Source: Thermoleophilia bacterium (lineage in GTDB: Bacteria > Actinomycetota > Thermoleophilia > Miltoncostaeales > Miltoncostaeaceae). Taken from it: 32,704 nucleotides of DNA. The stretch is taken from assembly GCA_020848615.1 (NCBI GenBank), contig JADLHW010000118.1:1-32704 (forward strand). The letters are read 5' to 3'. This document shows positions 14,180 to 23,394 of this stretch, piece by piece. Under the pieces are notes generated by a model. The model ran no database searches, was not told the DNA's origin, and worked only from the letters and a program-made list of their open reading frames with translations. Each line of letters begins with the position of its first letter. The first letter of the stretch is position 1. Both the position numbers and the translations under genes were made by a program.

Positions 14180-15640
14180 TCATGTCCCCCCGTCGGCCAG
14201 CCGGCGCACGAGGATGAGGTTCGTGCTTCCCGGGCGGGAGACCCGCTGCCCGTAGGTGAGGACGACCAGGTCGTCGTCGGTCAGGCCCAGCTGCCGCCGG
14301 CCGCCCGCCAGCGTGCCGTGGATGAGCTGGTCGGGGGTGTCGAGCCCCTCGGGCAGCATCCCCGGGACCACGCCCCACTCCAGGGCCAGCTGGTTGTGCA
14401 CCGTCTCGTCCAGGCACAGGGCGAGCACCGGCCGGCTGGGACGGTACTTGGCGGCGGCGCGCGCCGAGCCCCCGGTGGTGGTGGGGATGAGGATCGCCGC
14501 GGCGTCGAGCTGCTCCGCCATGTGCACCGCGGACTGGATCACGGCCTCCGGGACGGTGCGCGGCTCCGCGTCGATGTCCAGGTGGAAGGGCCGGTCGGCG
14601 GCCTCCGCCACCTCGGCGATCTCCGCCATGGCCCGCACCGCGTCCACGGGGTGGCGTCCCACGGTGGTCTCCCCGGAGAGCATCACCGCGGACGTGCCGT
14701 CCAGGACCGCGTTCGCCACGTCGGTGGCCTCCGCGCGGGTCGGCTCCGGGCTGGTGACCATGGACTCCAGCATCTGGGTGGCGGTGATCACCATCTTGCC
14801 CCGGGTGGTGGCCTTGTGGATCACCTCCTTCTGCAGCGTGGGGACGCGGGCGACGCCCACCTCCACGCCCAGGTCCCCGCGGGCGACCATCACGCCGTCG
14901 GCGACCTCCAGGATCTCGTCGAGCACCGCGACCGCCTCGACCTTCTCGATCTTGGCGACCATCCGCGCGCTGCTGCCGCGGGCGTCCAGCTCGTCCCGCA
15001 GCCGCCGCACGTCGGCGGCGGTCCGCACGAACGACAGGGCCACGAAGTCCACGCCGATGCGGCACATGGCGTCCAGGTCGCGCAGGTCGTCCTCGTCGAG
15101 GGTCCCGGCGCCCCCCGTCGCGAACGTCACATAGAAGCCCTTGCGGGGCGCGAGCCGCCCGGCGCGGGTGCAGACCGCGCGCACCGTGCCGCCGGACACC
15201 CCGGTGACGCGCAGCCGGGGGGTGCCGTCGCCGATCACGATCTCCGAGCGCTCCGGGTCGACGGCCTCCGGCAGGCCCGCCCAGCCGCTGGTGATCGCCC
15301 CGTCCACGGTCGCGTCCCCGGTGAACGCCAGCTCCTGGCCCACCGCGACGTCCAGCGGCTCGGTGTCCTCGGGAAGGCGCAGCTTCGGGCCGGACAGGTC
15401 GGCGAGCACCGACAGCGCCTTGCCCGCGTGGCGGGCGGCGCCGCGCACCCGGGCGACCCGCTCGGCCCACATCTCCGCGGTGTCGTACGCGCAGTTGATG
15501 CGCACGCCGTCGAGGCCCGAGTCGACCATCCGCTCCAGCACGCCGGGCCGGTCCGTGGACGGCCCGAGCGTCGCGAGGATCTTCGTGCGCCGCGGCTCCC
15601 GGTGGGGCGTGGACAGCTCGGGGATGGGGTCCAGTGTCAT
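14180..15640 (-). CDS. pyk: Pyruvate kinase, divergent
   Basis: The enzyme converts phosphoenolpyruvate and ADP to pyruvate and ATP. The 486-residue product has RRTKILATLGPS at the start, the barrel lysine in MVAKIEKVEAV, the metal site in GVMVARGDLGVEVG, TATQMLESM and the loop GTSAVMLSGETTVG. The normally conserved NFSHG near residue 50 reads N49-C-A-Y-D, losing the Ser and His that usually follow. A C-terminal domain of normal size is present. The ATG has GGAG 7 nt upstream. On the minus strand TATGCT (15678-15683) lies 37 nt before the ATG and is a candidate -10. Confidence 0.9.
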   Translation of the reverse strand: MTLDPIPELSTPHREPRRTKILATLGPSTDRPGVLERMVDSGLDGVRINCAYDTAEMWAERVARVRGAARHAGKALSVLADLSGPKLRLPEDTEPLDVAVGQELAFTGDATVDGAITSGWAGLPEAVDPERSEIVIGDGTPRLRVTGVSGGTVRAVCTRAGRLAPRKGFYVTFATGGAGTLDEDDLRDLDAMCRIGVDFVALSFVRTAADVRRLRDELDARGSSARMVAKIEKVEAVAVLDEILEVADGVMVARGDLGVEVGVARVPTLQKEVIHKATTRGKMVITATQMLESMVTSPEPTRAEATDVANAVLDGTSAVMLSGETTVGRHPVDAVRAMAEIAEVAEAADRPFHLDIDAEPRTVPEAVIQSAVHMAEQLDAAAILIPTTTGGSARAAAKYRPSRPVLALCLDETVHNQLALEWGVVPGMLPEGLDTPDQLIHGTLAGGRRQLGLTDDDLVVLTYGQRVSRPGSTNLILVRRLADGGT

Positions 15641-15749
15641 GGGGTGCTCCGGTCGTGGGGCCCGCCGGCCGCTGCGCAGCATAGGCCCGCTTCCCCCGGC
15701 CCGGAAACGCCGTCGCGGCCGCGGCGAGGGATTGCCGGGCCGCGGGTGG

Positions 15750-15779
15750 TTGATCCCGCGCGCCGGCTGCCGATACAGA
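15750..15779 (+). promoter_or_regulatory. Candidate promoter of the two small genes
   Basis: TTGATC (15750-15755) is followed by TACAGA (15774-15779, 18-nt spacer) or GATACA (15772-15777, 16-nt spacer). It directs transcription toward the small gene starting at 15823. Confidence 0.45.
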
Positions 15780-15822
15780 CGACACGGACGTGGTCCCCGC
15801 CGAGGGGACCCAGGAGGTGAGC

Positions 15823-16023
15823 GTGCAGGCCGAGACCACCCGCATCGATCCCGTCGCCGATCTCGAACGCGCCAGGTCCGACTACCTGGCCGTGTCGCGC
15901 GGCGCGCACATGTACGCCACGCCGGCGGACCACATGCGCGCCGAGGAGATGGCCTGGGAGCGCCTCGAGAAGGCGCGGATCGCCGCGGAGGCCGCCGCCG
16001 CCGGGACGGGCCCGCAGGCCTAG
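15823..16023 (+). CDS. Small helical protein of unknown function
   Basis: A 66-residue protein, starting VQAETTRIDPV, with helix-forming, charged segments (DLERARSDYLAV and AEEMAWERLEKARIAAE). There are no cysteines and no membrane segment. The GTG at 15823 is chosen because AGGAGG ends 5 nt upstream; GTG at 15817 lies inside that site. It is followed 13 bp later by another small gene in the same direction. I do not recognise a family. Confidence 0.65.
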   Translation: MQAETTRIDPVADLERARSDYLAVSRGAHMYATPADHMRAEEMAWERLEKARIAAEAAAAGTGPQA

Positions 16024-16036
16024 GAGGGGTCGCGCG

Positions 16037-16306
16037 ATGACGTACGCCACGGGGTTCCACCAGGCGGCGAGCATCGACGCGGTCCGCATCGCGCAGGCCA
16101 CGATCCACCGGGACGCCCAGACCCAGGCGCTGGCAACGGCCTCGGTGAAGCGGGACCTGGAGAAGTCGCGCAGGATCCCCGAGGCGGAGCGCGCCGCCAA
16201 GCAGCGGGACCGCTTCAAGCGGGACCCGGACCGCGAGCCGGAGGCCGGCGCCCCCGGGGGACGGACCCCCGGCGGGCCGGGGTCCCGGCTGGACTTCCTC
16301 GCCTGA
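16037..16306 (+). CDS. Small charged protein of unknown function
   Basis: An 89-residue protein. The first half is helical with regular Ala and charged residues (IAQATIHRDAQTQALATASV). The middle is strongly basic and acidic (KRDLEKSRRIPEAERAAKQR) and the tail is Gly/Pro-rich, ending RLDFLA. AGGAGG at 16022-16027 precedes the ATG. It is probably co-transcribed with the preceding small gene and converges on the PilZ gene, 7 bp away. No family is recognised. Confidence 0.6.
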   Translation: MTYATGFHQAASIDAVRIAQATIHRDAQTQALATASVKRDLEKSRRIPEAERAAKQRDRFKRDPDREPEAGAPGGRTPGGPGSRLDFLA

Positions 16307-16313
16307 CCGTGAG

Positions 16314-16673
16314 TCAGTTGATGCGGTAGGCGGCGGCGCCCAGGCGCGCCTCGAAGAAGGCGCGGATGGCGTCGCGGCCCCCCTCGGTGGCGACACGCGC
16401 GAACCGCGCGGCGATCCGCTCCTCCCCCTCGCCGGCCTCCTCACGCCGCACCACGTCGGCGTCGAGGACATGCCAGCCCAGCTCCGCGAGCTCGATCTCG
16501 AGCCGCACACGCGAACCGGTGGGCAGGTCGGAGCCGGTCACGAGGAACCCGCCCTCGGACAGGTCGATGATGTCGGCGGGCACGCCGTGGCCTTCGGCGG
16601 CGAGGCGCACCGGCACGTCGACGCGCATCCGGGGGTGTCTGCGGCGCTCTCCGCCGCTGGGCGCGTTGGTCAT
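16314..16673 (-). CDS. PilZ-domain protein, probable c-di-GMP receptor
   Basis: The 119-residue protein is essentially one PilZ domain. It carries both c-di-GMP-binding signatures: RRHPR (R11/R12 to R15, the RxxxR type) and D37-L-S39-E-G-G42 (D/NxSxxG). Such proteins change partner binding when they bind cyclic-di-GMP. The ATG at 16673 has AGGAGG 7 nt upstream, and the longer upstream frame is unsupported. It is divergent from the hybrid-type sensor kinase starting near 16814. Confidence 0.88.
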   Translation of the reverse strand: MTNAPSGGERRRHPRMRVDVPVRLAAEGHGVPADIIDLSEGGFLVTGSDLPTGSRVRLEIELAELGWHVLDADVVRREEAGEGEERIAARFARVATEGGRDAIRAFFEARLGAAAYRIN

Positions 16674-16813
16674 CTGGGGGCCTCCTGATCGTCCGGCCGG
16701 CCGCTCGCGCGGGGTGCCGGGGGCACACGGTCGTGCCCCCAATCGGCAGCTCCCCCGAAAACTTGAGCGTCGCCACGGGTCAAGGCCACCGGGCCACGGC
16801 CGATGGACGTCCG

Positions 16814-18544
16814 GTGACCCCCCGCCGCCTCGACCGCCTGGTGCTGTGGATGGCCCTCGCGGCGACCGCCTCCGTGGCCGCGATGCTGCCCGTGCTGGGC
16901 GGATCCCGCACCCAGGACGCCGTCGTGGGCCTGCTCGCCCTGCTGGTGCTGGTCATGGTGCTCGGCCGCCTGCGGGCGGAGCGCGGCGACCGGCGGCGCA
17001 TGCTCGAGCAGAACCGGGAGCTCCGCGCCCTGCTGGCCGAGCGCGGCCGCGAGCAGGAGCGCACCGAGACCCTGTACCGGGTGGGGCAGCGCCTCTCCGG
17101 CGAGACCGAGCCCCAGGCGATCGCCCGGATCGGCCTGGCGGGGCTCTGCGCCCTGGCCGGCGCGTCGGGAGGCGCGTTCCCGCTGGGCGACGACGGCCCT
17201 CCGGTCACCTTCGGCGACTGCCCGGAGGCGCTGCGCGAGCGTGCCGACAAGGCCGACGGCATCCGCATCCAGCCGGACCCGTGGGGCGCGACGGTGCGGG
17301 TGCCGGTGGCCCGCGCGGACCGCCTGCTTGGCACCGCGCACCTCGCCCTGCCGGAGATCTCCGGCATCGCGGACCTCGACGGGCCGGCGATCTCCCACCT
17401 GGCCGGCCAGATCGCGATCGCCCTCGACAACGCACGGGCGTTCCAGGCGGCCCGCCGCCAGGCCGGCATCGTGCGCGCCGTGCTGGACGCCACGCCGGAC
17501 GCCATCCACCTGGTGGACGCCGGCGGCCGGCTCCTCATCTCGAACACCCCGTTCGACACCGCGCTGGTCCCGCTGCTCGGCCCGTGCGGCGGCGCGGACG
17601 CGACCACGCCCGACGACGTGGCGGGGGTGCTGGACCCGCAGGCGTACCTGGCGGACGTCGCGACGATCCGCGCGGACCGCGACCTGCAGGCCGTGCACGA
17701 GTTCCGCCTCGCCGGGAACGGCCGGTCCTTCGTGCGGTACACCGCGCCGGTGCGCGACCGCCTGGGCCACCACATCGGCAGGGTGTTCGTGCACCGGGAG
17801 GTCACCGCGGAGCGGGAGGCCGAGCGGCTGAAGGACGAGTTCCTCGCCCTGGTGAGCCACGAGCTGCGGACGCCGCTGACCTCGGTGATCGGGTACCTGG
17901 AGCTGCTCCTGGACGGCGAGGGCGGCGAGCTCACCGCCGACCAGGAGCGCTTCCTCGGCATCACCGACCGCAACGCCCGGCGCCTCCTGCGCCTCGTGGG
18001 CGACCTGCTGGTGGTCGCCCAGGCCGAGGCGGGACGCATGAGCCTCACCCCGGAGCCGCTGGACCTGGTCGCCCTCGCCGCCGAGCGGGTCGAGGCGGCG
18101 GGCCCCGCGGCCGACGCCGCGGGCGTGGTCATCCGCCTGGAGGGCGACACGGCCCTGCCCACCGACGGCGACCGGGAGCGGCTGGGCCAGGTCGTGGACA
18201 ACCTCCTGGCGAACGCCGTGCGGTTCTCCCCCACCGGCACCTCGGTGCGCATGCGGGTCGAGCGGCGCGGTGACGACGCGGTCCTCGCCGTGAGCGACAG
18301 CGGCCCCGGGATCGACCCCGACGAGCTGCCGCACGTCTTCGAGCGCTTCTACCGGGGCCGCGCGGCGGGCGCGACCTCCGGGACCGGCCTGGGCCTGGCG
18401 ATCTGCCAGCTCATCGCCAGCGCGCACGGGGGCCGCATGGAGGTGGCGAGCCGCCCCGGCGCCGGCGCGACATTCCGGCTGCGCATGCCGGTCGCCCACG
18501 GGGCGCCCGCGACCTCCTCCGTGGTGGGCCTGCTGGCCGGCTGA
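16814..18544 (+). CDS. Orphan sensor histidine kinase, 2 TM-GAF-PAS-HisKA-HATPase
   Basis: The 576-residue product has two membrane helices close together (about 8-27 and 34-51), so the sensor part is cytoplasmic. A coiled coil (about 54-84) leads to a GAF-like domain (85-208), a PAS domain (216-335, ATPDAIHLVDAGGRLLISN), and HisKA with H349 in LVSHELRTP. The ATPase domain has NLLANAVRFSPTG, DSGPGIDPDELPHVFERFYRG and GTGLGLAICQLI. No response regulator lies next to it. The GTG at 16814 is chosen because the upstream extension (from an ATG at 16733) looks unlike a protein; the ribosome site is weak. Confidence 0.88.
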   Translation: MTPRRLDRLVLWMALAATASVAAMLPVLGGSRTQDAVVGLLALLVLVMVLGRLRAERGDRRRMLEQNRELRALLAERGREQERTETLYRVGQRLSGETEPQAIARIGLAGLCALAGASGGAFPLGDDGPPVTFGDCPEALRERADKADGIRIQPDPWGATVRVPVARADRLLGTAHLALPEISGIADLDGPAISHLAGQIAIALDNARAFQAARRQAGIVRAVLDATPDAIHLVDAGGRLLISNTPFDTALVPLLGPCGGADATTPDDVAGVLDPQAYLADVATIRADRDLQAVHEFRLAGNGRSFVRYTAPVRDRLGHHIGRVFVHREVTAEREAERLKDEFLALVSHELRTPLTSVIGYLELLLDGEGGELTADQERFLGITDRNARRLLRLVGDLLVVAQAEAGRMSLTPEPLDLVALAAERVEAAGPAADAAGVVIRLEGDTALPTDGDRERLGQVVDNLLANAVRFSPTGTSVRMRVERRGDDAVLAVSDSGPGIDPDELPHVFERFYRGRAAGATSGTGLGLAICQLIASAHGGRMEVASRPGAGATFRLRMPVAHGAPATSSVVGLLAG

Positions 18545-18782
18545 ACCGTCCACGGCGAGCCGGATCCGCCCGGGTCCGGAGGGATCCGCCGAGCCGCGCC
18601 GCGGGGCCCCGGAACCTCCCCGATCGGGGGGCGGACAACCATCCGTTCCTCTGGCGTAATCCATGGCGACGCCGCGCCGATGTAACCGTGCCGCACCCCC
18701 GTGGGTCGGTCGTGCAACGGTCGACGCGGCGCCACGTTCCGCGGAACCCGGACCCGAGACGCCGCAAGGAGGCCTCCACGCC
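18545..18782. other. Intergenic region upstream of the lipoprotein gene
   Basis: No gene is seen. GC-rich palindromes just after the kinase stop (CGGATCC with GGATCCG, and CCCCGATCGGGG) may aid termination, although no T run follows. AAGGAGG near 18768 is the ribosome site of the next gene. Confidence 0.5.
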
Positions 18783-19748
18783 ATGAAGTCCATCCGCCGC
18801 CGTTCCATCGCCGCCGCGCTCGCCGCCGCCAGCATCCTGGTCGCCGCGGGCTGCGGGGGGAGCAAGACGGCCGACAAGCCGGTGACGCAGACCACGGCGG
18901 CGCTCACCGCGGACCAGTTCCGTCAGCAGGCCGATGCCATCTGCGCCGACATCGACACCAAGGTGGAGGCCCTCGGCGATCCGGCCTCCGAGGCCGACAT
19001 CGTGCCGTACCTGGAGAAGGGCCTCGCGGTCCAGAACGAGCAGATCACCCGGCTCAAGGCCCTCACCCCGCCCTCGGACCTGAAGGCCGCGTACGACGAG
19101 GCCCTCGGCCTGCTGCAGCAGCAGACCGACGCCATCACGCAGGCGAAGGACCGCATCTCCGGCGGTGAGAGCGCCACGACCGTGCTCGCCGACCTGAGCC
19201 CCAAGATCGAGGCGCTGGAGAGCCAGGCCAAGCAGAAGGCCGCCGAGCTCGGCCTCACCAAGTGCGGCGAGACGGACGACACCGCGACCGGGGCCACCAC
19301 CGAGAGCCTCACCCCGACCGCCCCGGTGGAGACCACCGCCACGGCGCCCCCGGTGGACACCACCGCCACGCCGCCCACCCCGGGCCAGACCGTGAGCACC
19401 GCGACGTTCGTCGCCGACATCCAGACCTTCGCGCAGACCCTCACGCAGTTCGGCCTCACCCTGCAGGCCGCCGCGGACGGGCCGGACGCGCTGAAGAAGA
19501 ACAGCAGCCTGCTGCGCAGCCAGCTCGACGACTTCGACTCGATCACCGCGAAGATGGGCGGCTACACCGTCGACGTCCCCGCCCTGGAGACCAAGCGGGC
19601 CGCCATCGTCGCCGCGTCCCCGGACATCTCGCGCCTCGGGCGGGAGCTGCTGGACGCCGCGGAGGCCGGTGACGCCTCCAGGGTCGCGTCCATCGCCCAG
19701 GAGTTCACGACCGCCCTGCAGCGACTGCAGACCGCCGCGGCCTCCTGA
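18783..19748 (+). CDS. Predicted lipoprotein, two helical halves joined by a Thr/Pro linker
   Basis: The 321-residue product has an n-region with RRR, a hydrophobic core and a lipobox-like VAAGC with C24. Two alpha-helical halves (about 40-162 and 200-320) are separated by a flexible linker of repeated T, P and V (PVETTATAPPVDTTATPP). Two cysteines in the first half (ADAICADID and LTKCGE) could form a disulfide after export. Heptad-like stretches such as QQQTDAITQAK occur throughout. AAGGAGG stands about 10 nt before the ATG. The function is unknown; it is probably anchored outside the membrane. Confidence 0.8.
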   Translation: MKSIRRRSIAAALAAASILVAAGCGGSKTADKPVTQTTAALTADQFRQQADAICADIDTKVEALGDPASEADIVPYLEKGLAVQNEQITRLKALTPPSDLKAAYDEALGLLQQQTDAITQAKDRISGGESATTVLADLSPKIEALESQAKQKAAELGLTKCGETDDTATGATTESLTPTAPVETTATAPPVDTTATPPTPGQTVSTATFVADIQTFAQTLTQFGLTLQAAADGPDALKKNSSLLRSQLDDFDSITAKMGGYTVDVPALETKRAAIVAASPDISRLGRELLDAAEAGDASRVASIAQEFTTALQRLQTAAAS

Positions 19749-19756
19749 CCGGCCGG

Positions 19757-19796
19757 GCACCCGGTTCCGGGCGGTGCGCCGTCCGGGACCGGGTGC
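19757..19796. terminator. Bidirectional hairpin between convergent genes
   Basis: GCACCCGGTTCCGG (19757-19770) pairs with CCGGGACCGGGTGC (19783-19796), 14 bp with one G-T pair and a 12-nt loop. It lies between the lipoprotein stop and the stop of the convergent small gene. No T run is present. Confidence 0.6.
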
Positions 19797-20051
19797 TCAC
19801 CCCCGGTCCGGCGGGCGCGCAGCCCGCCGCCGCGCGCGCTCCGCACGCGTCGAGCCGACGATGACGAACGTCGCGATGAGGCCCCAGAACAGCCCGTAGC
19901 CGAAGCCGCGGCCGTTCGGCTGGCCCAGGAACCACACGTGCACGGCCCACAGGCCGAGGATGGCGGTGGGCAGCACCACGGCGATCTGGACCCCGATCGG
20001 CAGGTCCTCCCACAGGATCAGGAGGCGGTTGCGCTTCACGGGCCCGGTCAC
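19797..20051 (-). CDS. Small two-helix membrane protein of unknown function
   Basis: An 84-residue protein with hydrophobic segments at about 18-40 and 47-66 and a basic tail (RAERARRRAARPPDRG). The GTG at 20051 is supported by TAGGGT on the minus strand (20059-20064), 7 nt upstream, the leaderless pattern. An in-frame GTG 4 codons later is the alternative. The longer upstream frame would run through the divergent carboxypeptidase gene. No family is recognised. Confidence 0.7.
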   Translation of the reverse strand: MTGPVKRNRLLILWEDLPIGVQIAVVLPTAILGLWAVHVWFLGQPNGRGFGYGLFWGLIATFVIVGSTRAERARRRAARPPDRG

Positions 20052-20058
20052 GCACCGG

Positions 20059-20088
20059 ACCCTACCCCGCCCGGGCGTCCCGTAGGAT
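20059..20088. promoter_or_regulatory. Back-to-back leaderless promoters
   Basis: Minus strand: TAGGGT (20059-20064), 7 nt before the GTG at 20051. Plus strand: TAGGAT (20083-20088), 6 nt before the GTG at 20095. The two -10 boxes are only 18 bp apart, so polymerase binding should be mutually exclusive. Confidence 0.5.
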
Positions 20089-20094
20089 CGTGCG

Positions 20095-21570
20095 GTGACC
20101 GACGCGTGGCAGCTGTTCGAGGAGTGGTCCGGCACCCTCGCCGCCGTCGGCGGCGCCGCCGGCCTGCTGGGGTGGGACCGGGAGACCGGCATGCCGCCCG
20201 GCGGCAGCGAGACCCGGGCGCGGCAGCTCGGCACCCTGGCGACGATCCATCACCGCGAGCTCGTGCGGCCGGACCTCGACGGCCCCCTCGCCGAGCTGGA
20301 GGCCCACGACGGCCTGCCCCCGGAACGCGCCCGGCAGGTGGAGCTCATGCTCCGCGCCCGGCGGCGGGCGCAGCGCATGCCGGTCTCCCTGGTGCGGGAC
20401 CTCTCGGAGGCGACGTCCCGGTGCGTGGGGATGTGGATCGAGCTGCGCCCCACGGGTGACTTCGCCGCGTTCGCCGAGCCGTTCCGCCGGGTGGTGGAGC
20501 TCAAGCGCCTGCAGGCCCGCACGGTGGCGGACGGCGTGGAGCCGTACGACGCGCTGCTCGACGACTACGAGCCGGGTGCGCGGGCCGCGGAGCTGGTGCC
20601 GGTGTTCGCGGACCTCCGGGAGCGGCTCACGCCGCTGGTGGAGATCGGCGCGTCCCGGCCGCGTCCCCCGCTCCCGCGGCGGCAGTGGCCGGCGGAGGCC
20701 CAGGTCGCGCTCGCCAGGGACCTGGCGGAGATGGTGGGCTACGACCTGTCCGGCGGCGCCGTCGCGCTCTCCGCCCATCCGTTCACCAGCAGCCCCGGGT
20801 ACGGGGACGTGCGGTTCACGACCCGCGTCGACGAGGCGAACCCGGTGGGCAGCATCATGGCGGTGCTGCACGAGGCCGGCCACGCGATGTACGAGCAGGG
20901 GTTCCCCGCCGCGTACGCGCGCACGGCCCTGCTGGACGCCCCGTCCATGGGGGCCCACGAGTCGCAGTCCCGGTTCTGGGAGAACCACGTGGGCCGCACC
21001 CGGGCGTTCTGGGAGCGCATCACCCCCCTCCTGCACGGCCGGTTCCCCGACGCCATGCGCGGCCTGGAGACCGCCGCCCTGCACCGCGAGGCGACGGCCG
21101 TGGAGCCGTCGTACATCCGCGTGGAGGCCGACGAGGTGACCTACAACCTCCACATCGCCCTGCGCTTCGAGCTGGAGCTCGCGCTGATGCGCGGCGACCT
21201 GGAGGTCGGGGACCTGCCCGGCGAGTGGAACACCCGGATGCGCGAGTTCCTCGGGGTCACGCCGCCCGACGACGGCGCCGGCGTGATGCAGGACATCCAC
21301 TGGCCCGAGGGGCTGTTCGGCTACTTCCCGACCTACACGCTGGGGAACCTGTACGCCGCCCAGCTCGCGGAGGCCGCCGACACCCACCTGGGCGGCCTGG
21401 ACGCCGCGGTCGCCGACGGGCGCTTCCCGGAGATCCTCGGGTTCATGCGGGACCGGGTCCACCACAGCGGCAACCTGCTGCCCACCGGGGAGCTCATGCG
21501 CGCGGCCACGGGCACCCCCCTGTCGGCCGACGCCCTGGTCGCCCACCTGCGGGGCGTCGCCACCGGCTGA
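20095..21570 (+). CDS. M32-family metallocarboxypeptidase (carboxypeptidase Taq type)
   Basis: The enzyme removes C-terminal residues from peptides using one zinc ion. The 491-residue product is full length for M32. It has the zinc motif H259-E-A-G-H263, the third ligand in HES(289)QSRFWEN, and family segments [13 protein letters not shown] and [19 protein letters not shown]. There is no signal peptide, so it is cytoplasmic. The GTG start lacks a Shine-Dalgarno sequence but follows TAGGAT by 6 nt, which suggests a leaderless message. Confidence 0.95.
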   Translation: MTDAWQLFEEWSGTLAAVGGAAGLLGWDRETGMPPGGSETRARQLGTLATIHHRELVRPDLDGPLAELEAHDGLPPERARQVELMLRARRRAQRMPVSLVRDLSEATSRCVGMWIELRPTGDFAAFAEPFRRVVELKRLQARTVADGVEPYDALLDDYEPGARAAELVPVFADLRERLTPLVEIGASRPRPPLPRRQWPAEAQVALARDLAEMVGYDLSGGAVALSAHPFTSSPGYGDVRFTTRVDEANPVGSIMAVLHEAGHAMYEQGFPAAYARTALLDAPSMGAHESQSRFWENHVGRTRAFWERITPLLHGRFPDAMRGLETAALHREATAVEPSYIRVEADEVTYNLHIALRFELELALMRGDLEVGDLPGEWNTRMREFLGVTPPDDGAGVMQDIHWPEGLFGYFPTYTLGNLYAAQLAEAADTHLGGLDAAVADGRFPEILGFMRDRVHHSGNLLPTGELMRAATGTPLSADALVAHLRGVATG

Positions 21571-21626
21571 TCGCGGTCCGCCCCGCGGGTCAACGCGGGC
21601 CCGGCACCGGCCGATACCCAAGGGTG

Positions 21627-22649
21627 ATGCGCGCCGTCCCCCGAGTCGCCCTCGCGCCCCTGGCGGTGATCGCCGTGGGCGTCGTCACCGCCCACGCCGC
21701 GGCGGCCCCGGACATCGGCCGCCTGGAGCAGCGCCAGCGGGCCGTGGCCCGCGCCCACGACCGCGCGGAGGCCGCCCTCGACCAGGAGCGCGCCGCGCTC
21801 GTCGCGACCCGCGCCCGCCTGGATGCGACCCGCAGCCGCTACCGGGCGCGCCTGCTCATCCTCAACACGAGGCTCCGGCAGATCTACGCGCAGCCCGTGG
21901 TGAGCCCGATCCTGGAGATCATCGGCGGTGACCCGGACGGGGCGCGGGCCCGGAAGGACCTCATGGACGCGGTCGCCCGCAGCGACGCCGCCATGCTGGA
22001 GGAGTACCGGCGGTCCGTCGTCGAGCTCCGCGCCACCGAGGTGCAGCTGCAGCGGCGCAAGGAGCGCCTGGCCGCCGACACGCGCCTGCTCGCCGCCCGC
22101 CGCGCCCGGGTGACCGCCCGGCTGCGCGCCGCCCGCGCCACGGTGGGCGGGACCGGTCGCACGGCGCAGCCGCTCGGCGGCGCCAGGACCGACGCGGGCG
22201 TCACCCGCGGCCTTCCCGCCGCGGTCCTGCAGAACCGCAGCCTCCCGGGGGCCACCCCGGTGGACGCCCGCTCCGGCCTGCCCATCACGTTCGGCGCGGC
22301 GCCCGCCGGCCCAGCCCAGTCGGTGGCGACGCCGTCCGGGATGACGGGCGACACCCCCACCCCCGCCGGCGCGCGCTTCACCGCGAAGGTCGGCTGGTAC
22401 GCGCCCACGGTGCGCTTCACGGCCTCCGGCGAGGCGTTCGACCAGACCGCCCTGTCGGCCGCGCACCGCACCCTCCCGTTCGGGACGCTGCTGCGGCTCA
22501 CCCACGCCGGCCGGGAGGTCGTCGTGCGCGTCAACGACCGCGGCCCGTTCGTGCCGGGGCGCGACCTGGACCTCTCACCCGCCGCCGCCGCGGCCCTGGG
22601 CCTCCGTCACGTGACCACCGTCCACGCGCAGGTGATCCGAACCCCGTAA
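21627..22649 (+). CDS. Secreted coiled-coil protein with C-terminal RlpA-like double-psi barrel
   Basis: The 340-residue product has a signal peptide (residues 1-27), a long charged coiled coil (about 30-165, [20 protein letters not shown] and onward) like that of peptidoglycan-hydrolase regulators, a Pro/Ala/Thr linker, and a C-terminal RlpA-like domain (about 250-335: [45 protein letters not shown]). RlpA-type domains act on or bind peptidoglycan. The Asp of VNDRGPF and the His of AHRTLPFG, catalytic in some RlpA proteins, are present. GATACC (21613-21618) lies 8 nt before the ATG. A GTG at 21624 is the alternative start. Confidence 0.87.
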   Translation: MRAVPRVALAPLAVIAVGVVTAHAAAAPDIGRLEQRQRAVARAHDRAEAALDQERAALVATRARLDATRSRYRARLLILNTRLRQIYAQPVVSPILEIIGGDPDGARARKDLMDAVARSDAAMLEEYRRSVVELRATEVQLQRRKERLAADTRLLAARRARVTARLRAARATVGGTGRTAQPLGGARTDAGVTRGLPAAVLQNRSLPGATPVDARSGLPITFGAAPAGPAQSVATPSGMTGDTPTPAGARFTAKVGWYAPTVRFTASGEAFDQTALSAAHRTLPFGTLLRLTHAGREVVVRVNDRGPFVPGRDLDLSPAAAAALGLRHVTTVHAQVIRTP

Positions 22650-22656
22650 CCGGCGG

Positions 22657-23394
22657 CTATGAACGCCCCTCGGCCGCCCGCATCGCGGCACCCACGATGC
22701 CCGCCCGGTTCTCCAGGCGCGCGATCTCGATGGGCGGGCGGGCCTCCAGGAGGTGCAGGAACCGCTCGGCGTTCTTGGTGACCCCGCCGCCCAGGACGAT
22801 GAGGTCGGGCCACACGAGCCGGTCGACGTGGTCCAGGTACTCGTTCACGCGCTCGGCCCACTCCTCCCACGACAACTTCTTGCGCTCCCGGACGCTGGCG
22901 GCGGCCCGGACCTCCCCCTCCTTGCCGCGCACCTCGATGTGGCCGAGCTCCAGGTTCGGCACCAGCGAGCCGTCGACGAACATCGCGGAGCCGATCCCGG
23001 TGCCGAGGGTGAGCATGAGCATCACGCCGGGGACGTCCCTGGCGGCGCCGAACCGGCACTCGGCGAGCCCCGCGGCATCGGCATCGTTCAGGACGACCAC
23101 GTCCCGGCCGGCGGCGTCGCGCATCGCCGCGCGGAAGTCCATCCCCTGCCACTCGTCGTCGACGTGGGCGGAGGTGAACACCACGCCGTCCTTCACCACG
23201 CCCGGGAAGCCGATGCCGATGGGCCCGTCCGAGCCGAGCCGCGTGAGCTGCTCCGCGAGGGCCGCGGCGATGTGGCCGGGCGAGCCGCCCGCGGTGAGGG
23301 TGCGCAGCCGCTCGCTCACCAGCTCGCCGCTCGCGGTGTCCACCAGGGCGGACTTGATGCCCGTGCCGCCGATGTCGACGCCGATCGCGATCAC
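22657..23394 (-). CDS. ppgK: Polyphosphate glucokinase
   Basis: A ROK-fold kinase that phosphorylates glucose using polyphosphate or ATP. The 245-residue product has the phosphate-1 motif GVDIGGTGIKSALVD, GIGFPGVV, the catalytic NDADAAGLAE and TLGTGIGSAMFVDGSLVPN. The segment SWEEWAERVNEYLDHVDRLV is characteristic of actinobacterial PpgK, and the zinc-binding CxC motif of ordinary ROK kinases is missing, as expected. The GTG start overlaps the apt stop (GTGA), making it the last gene of the garA-apt operon. Confidence 0.92.
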   Translation of the reverse strand: MIAIGVDIGGTGIKSALVDTASGELVSERLRTLTAGGSPGHIAAALAEQLTRLGSDGPIGIGFPGVVKDGVVFTSAHVDDEWQGMDFRAAMRDAAGRDVVVLNDADAAGLAECRFGAARDVPGVMLMLTLGTGIGSAMFVDGSLVPNLELGHIEVRGKEGEVRAAASVRERKKLSWEEWAERVNEYLDHVDRLVWPDLIVLGGGVTKNAERFLHLLEARPPIEIARLENRAGIVGAAMRAAEGRS

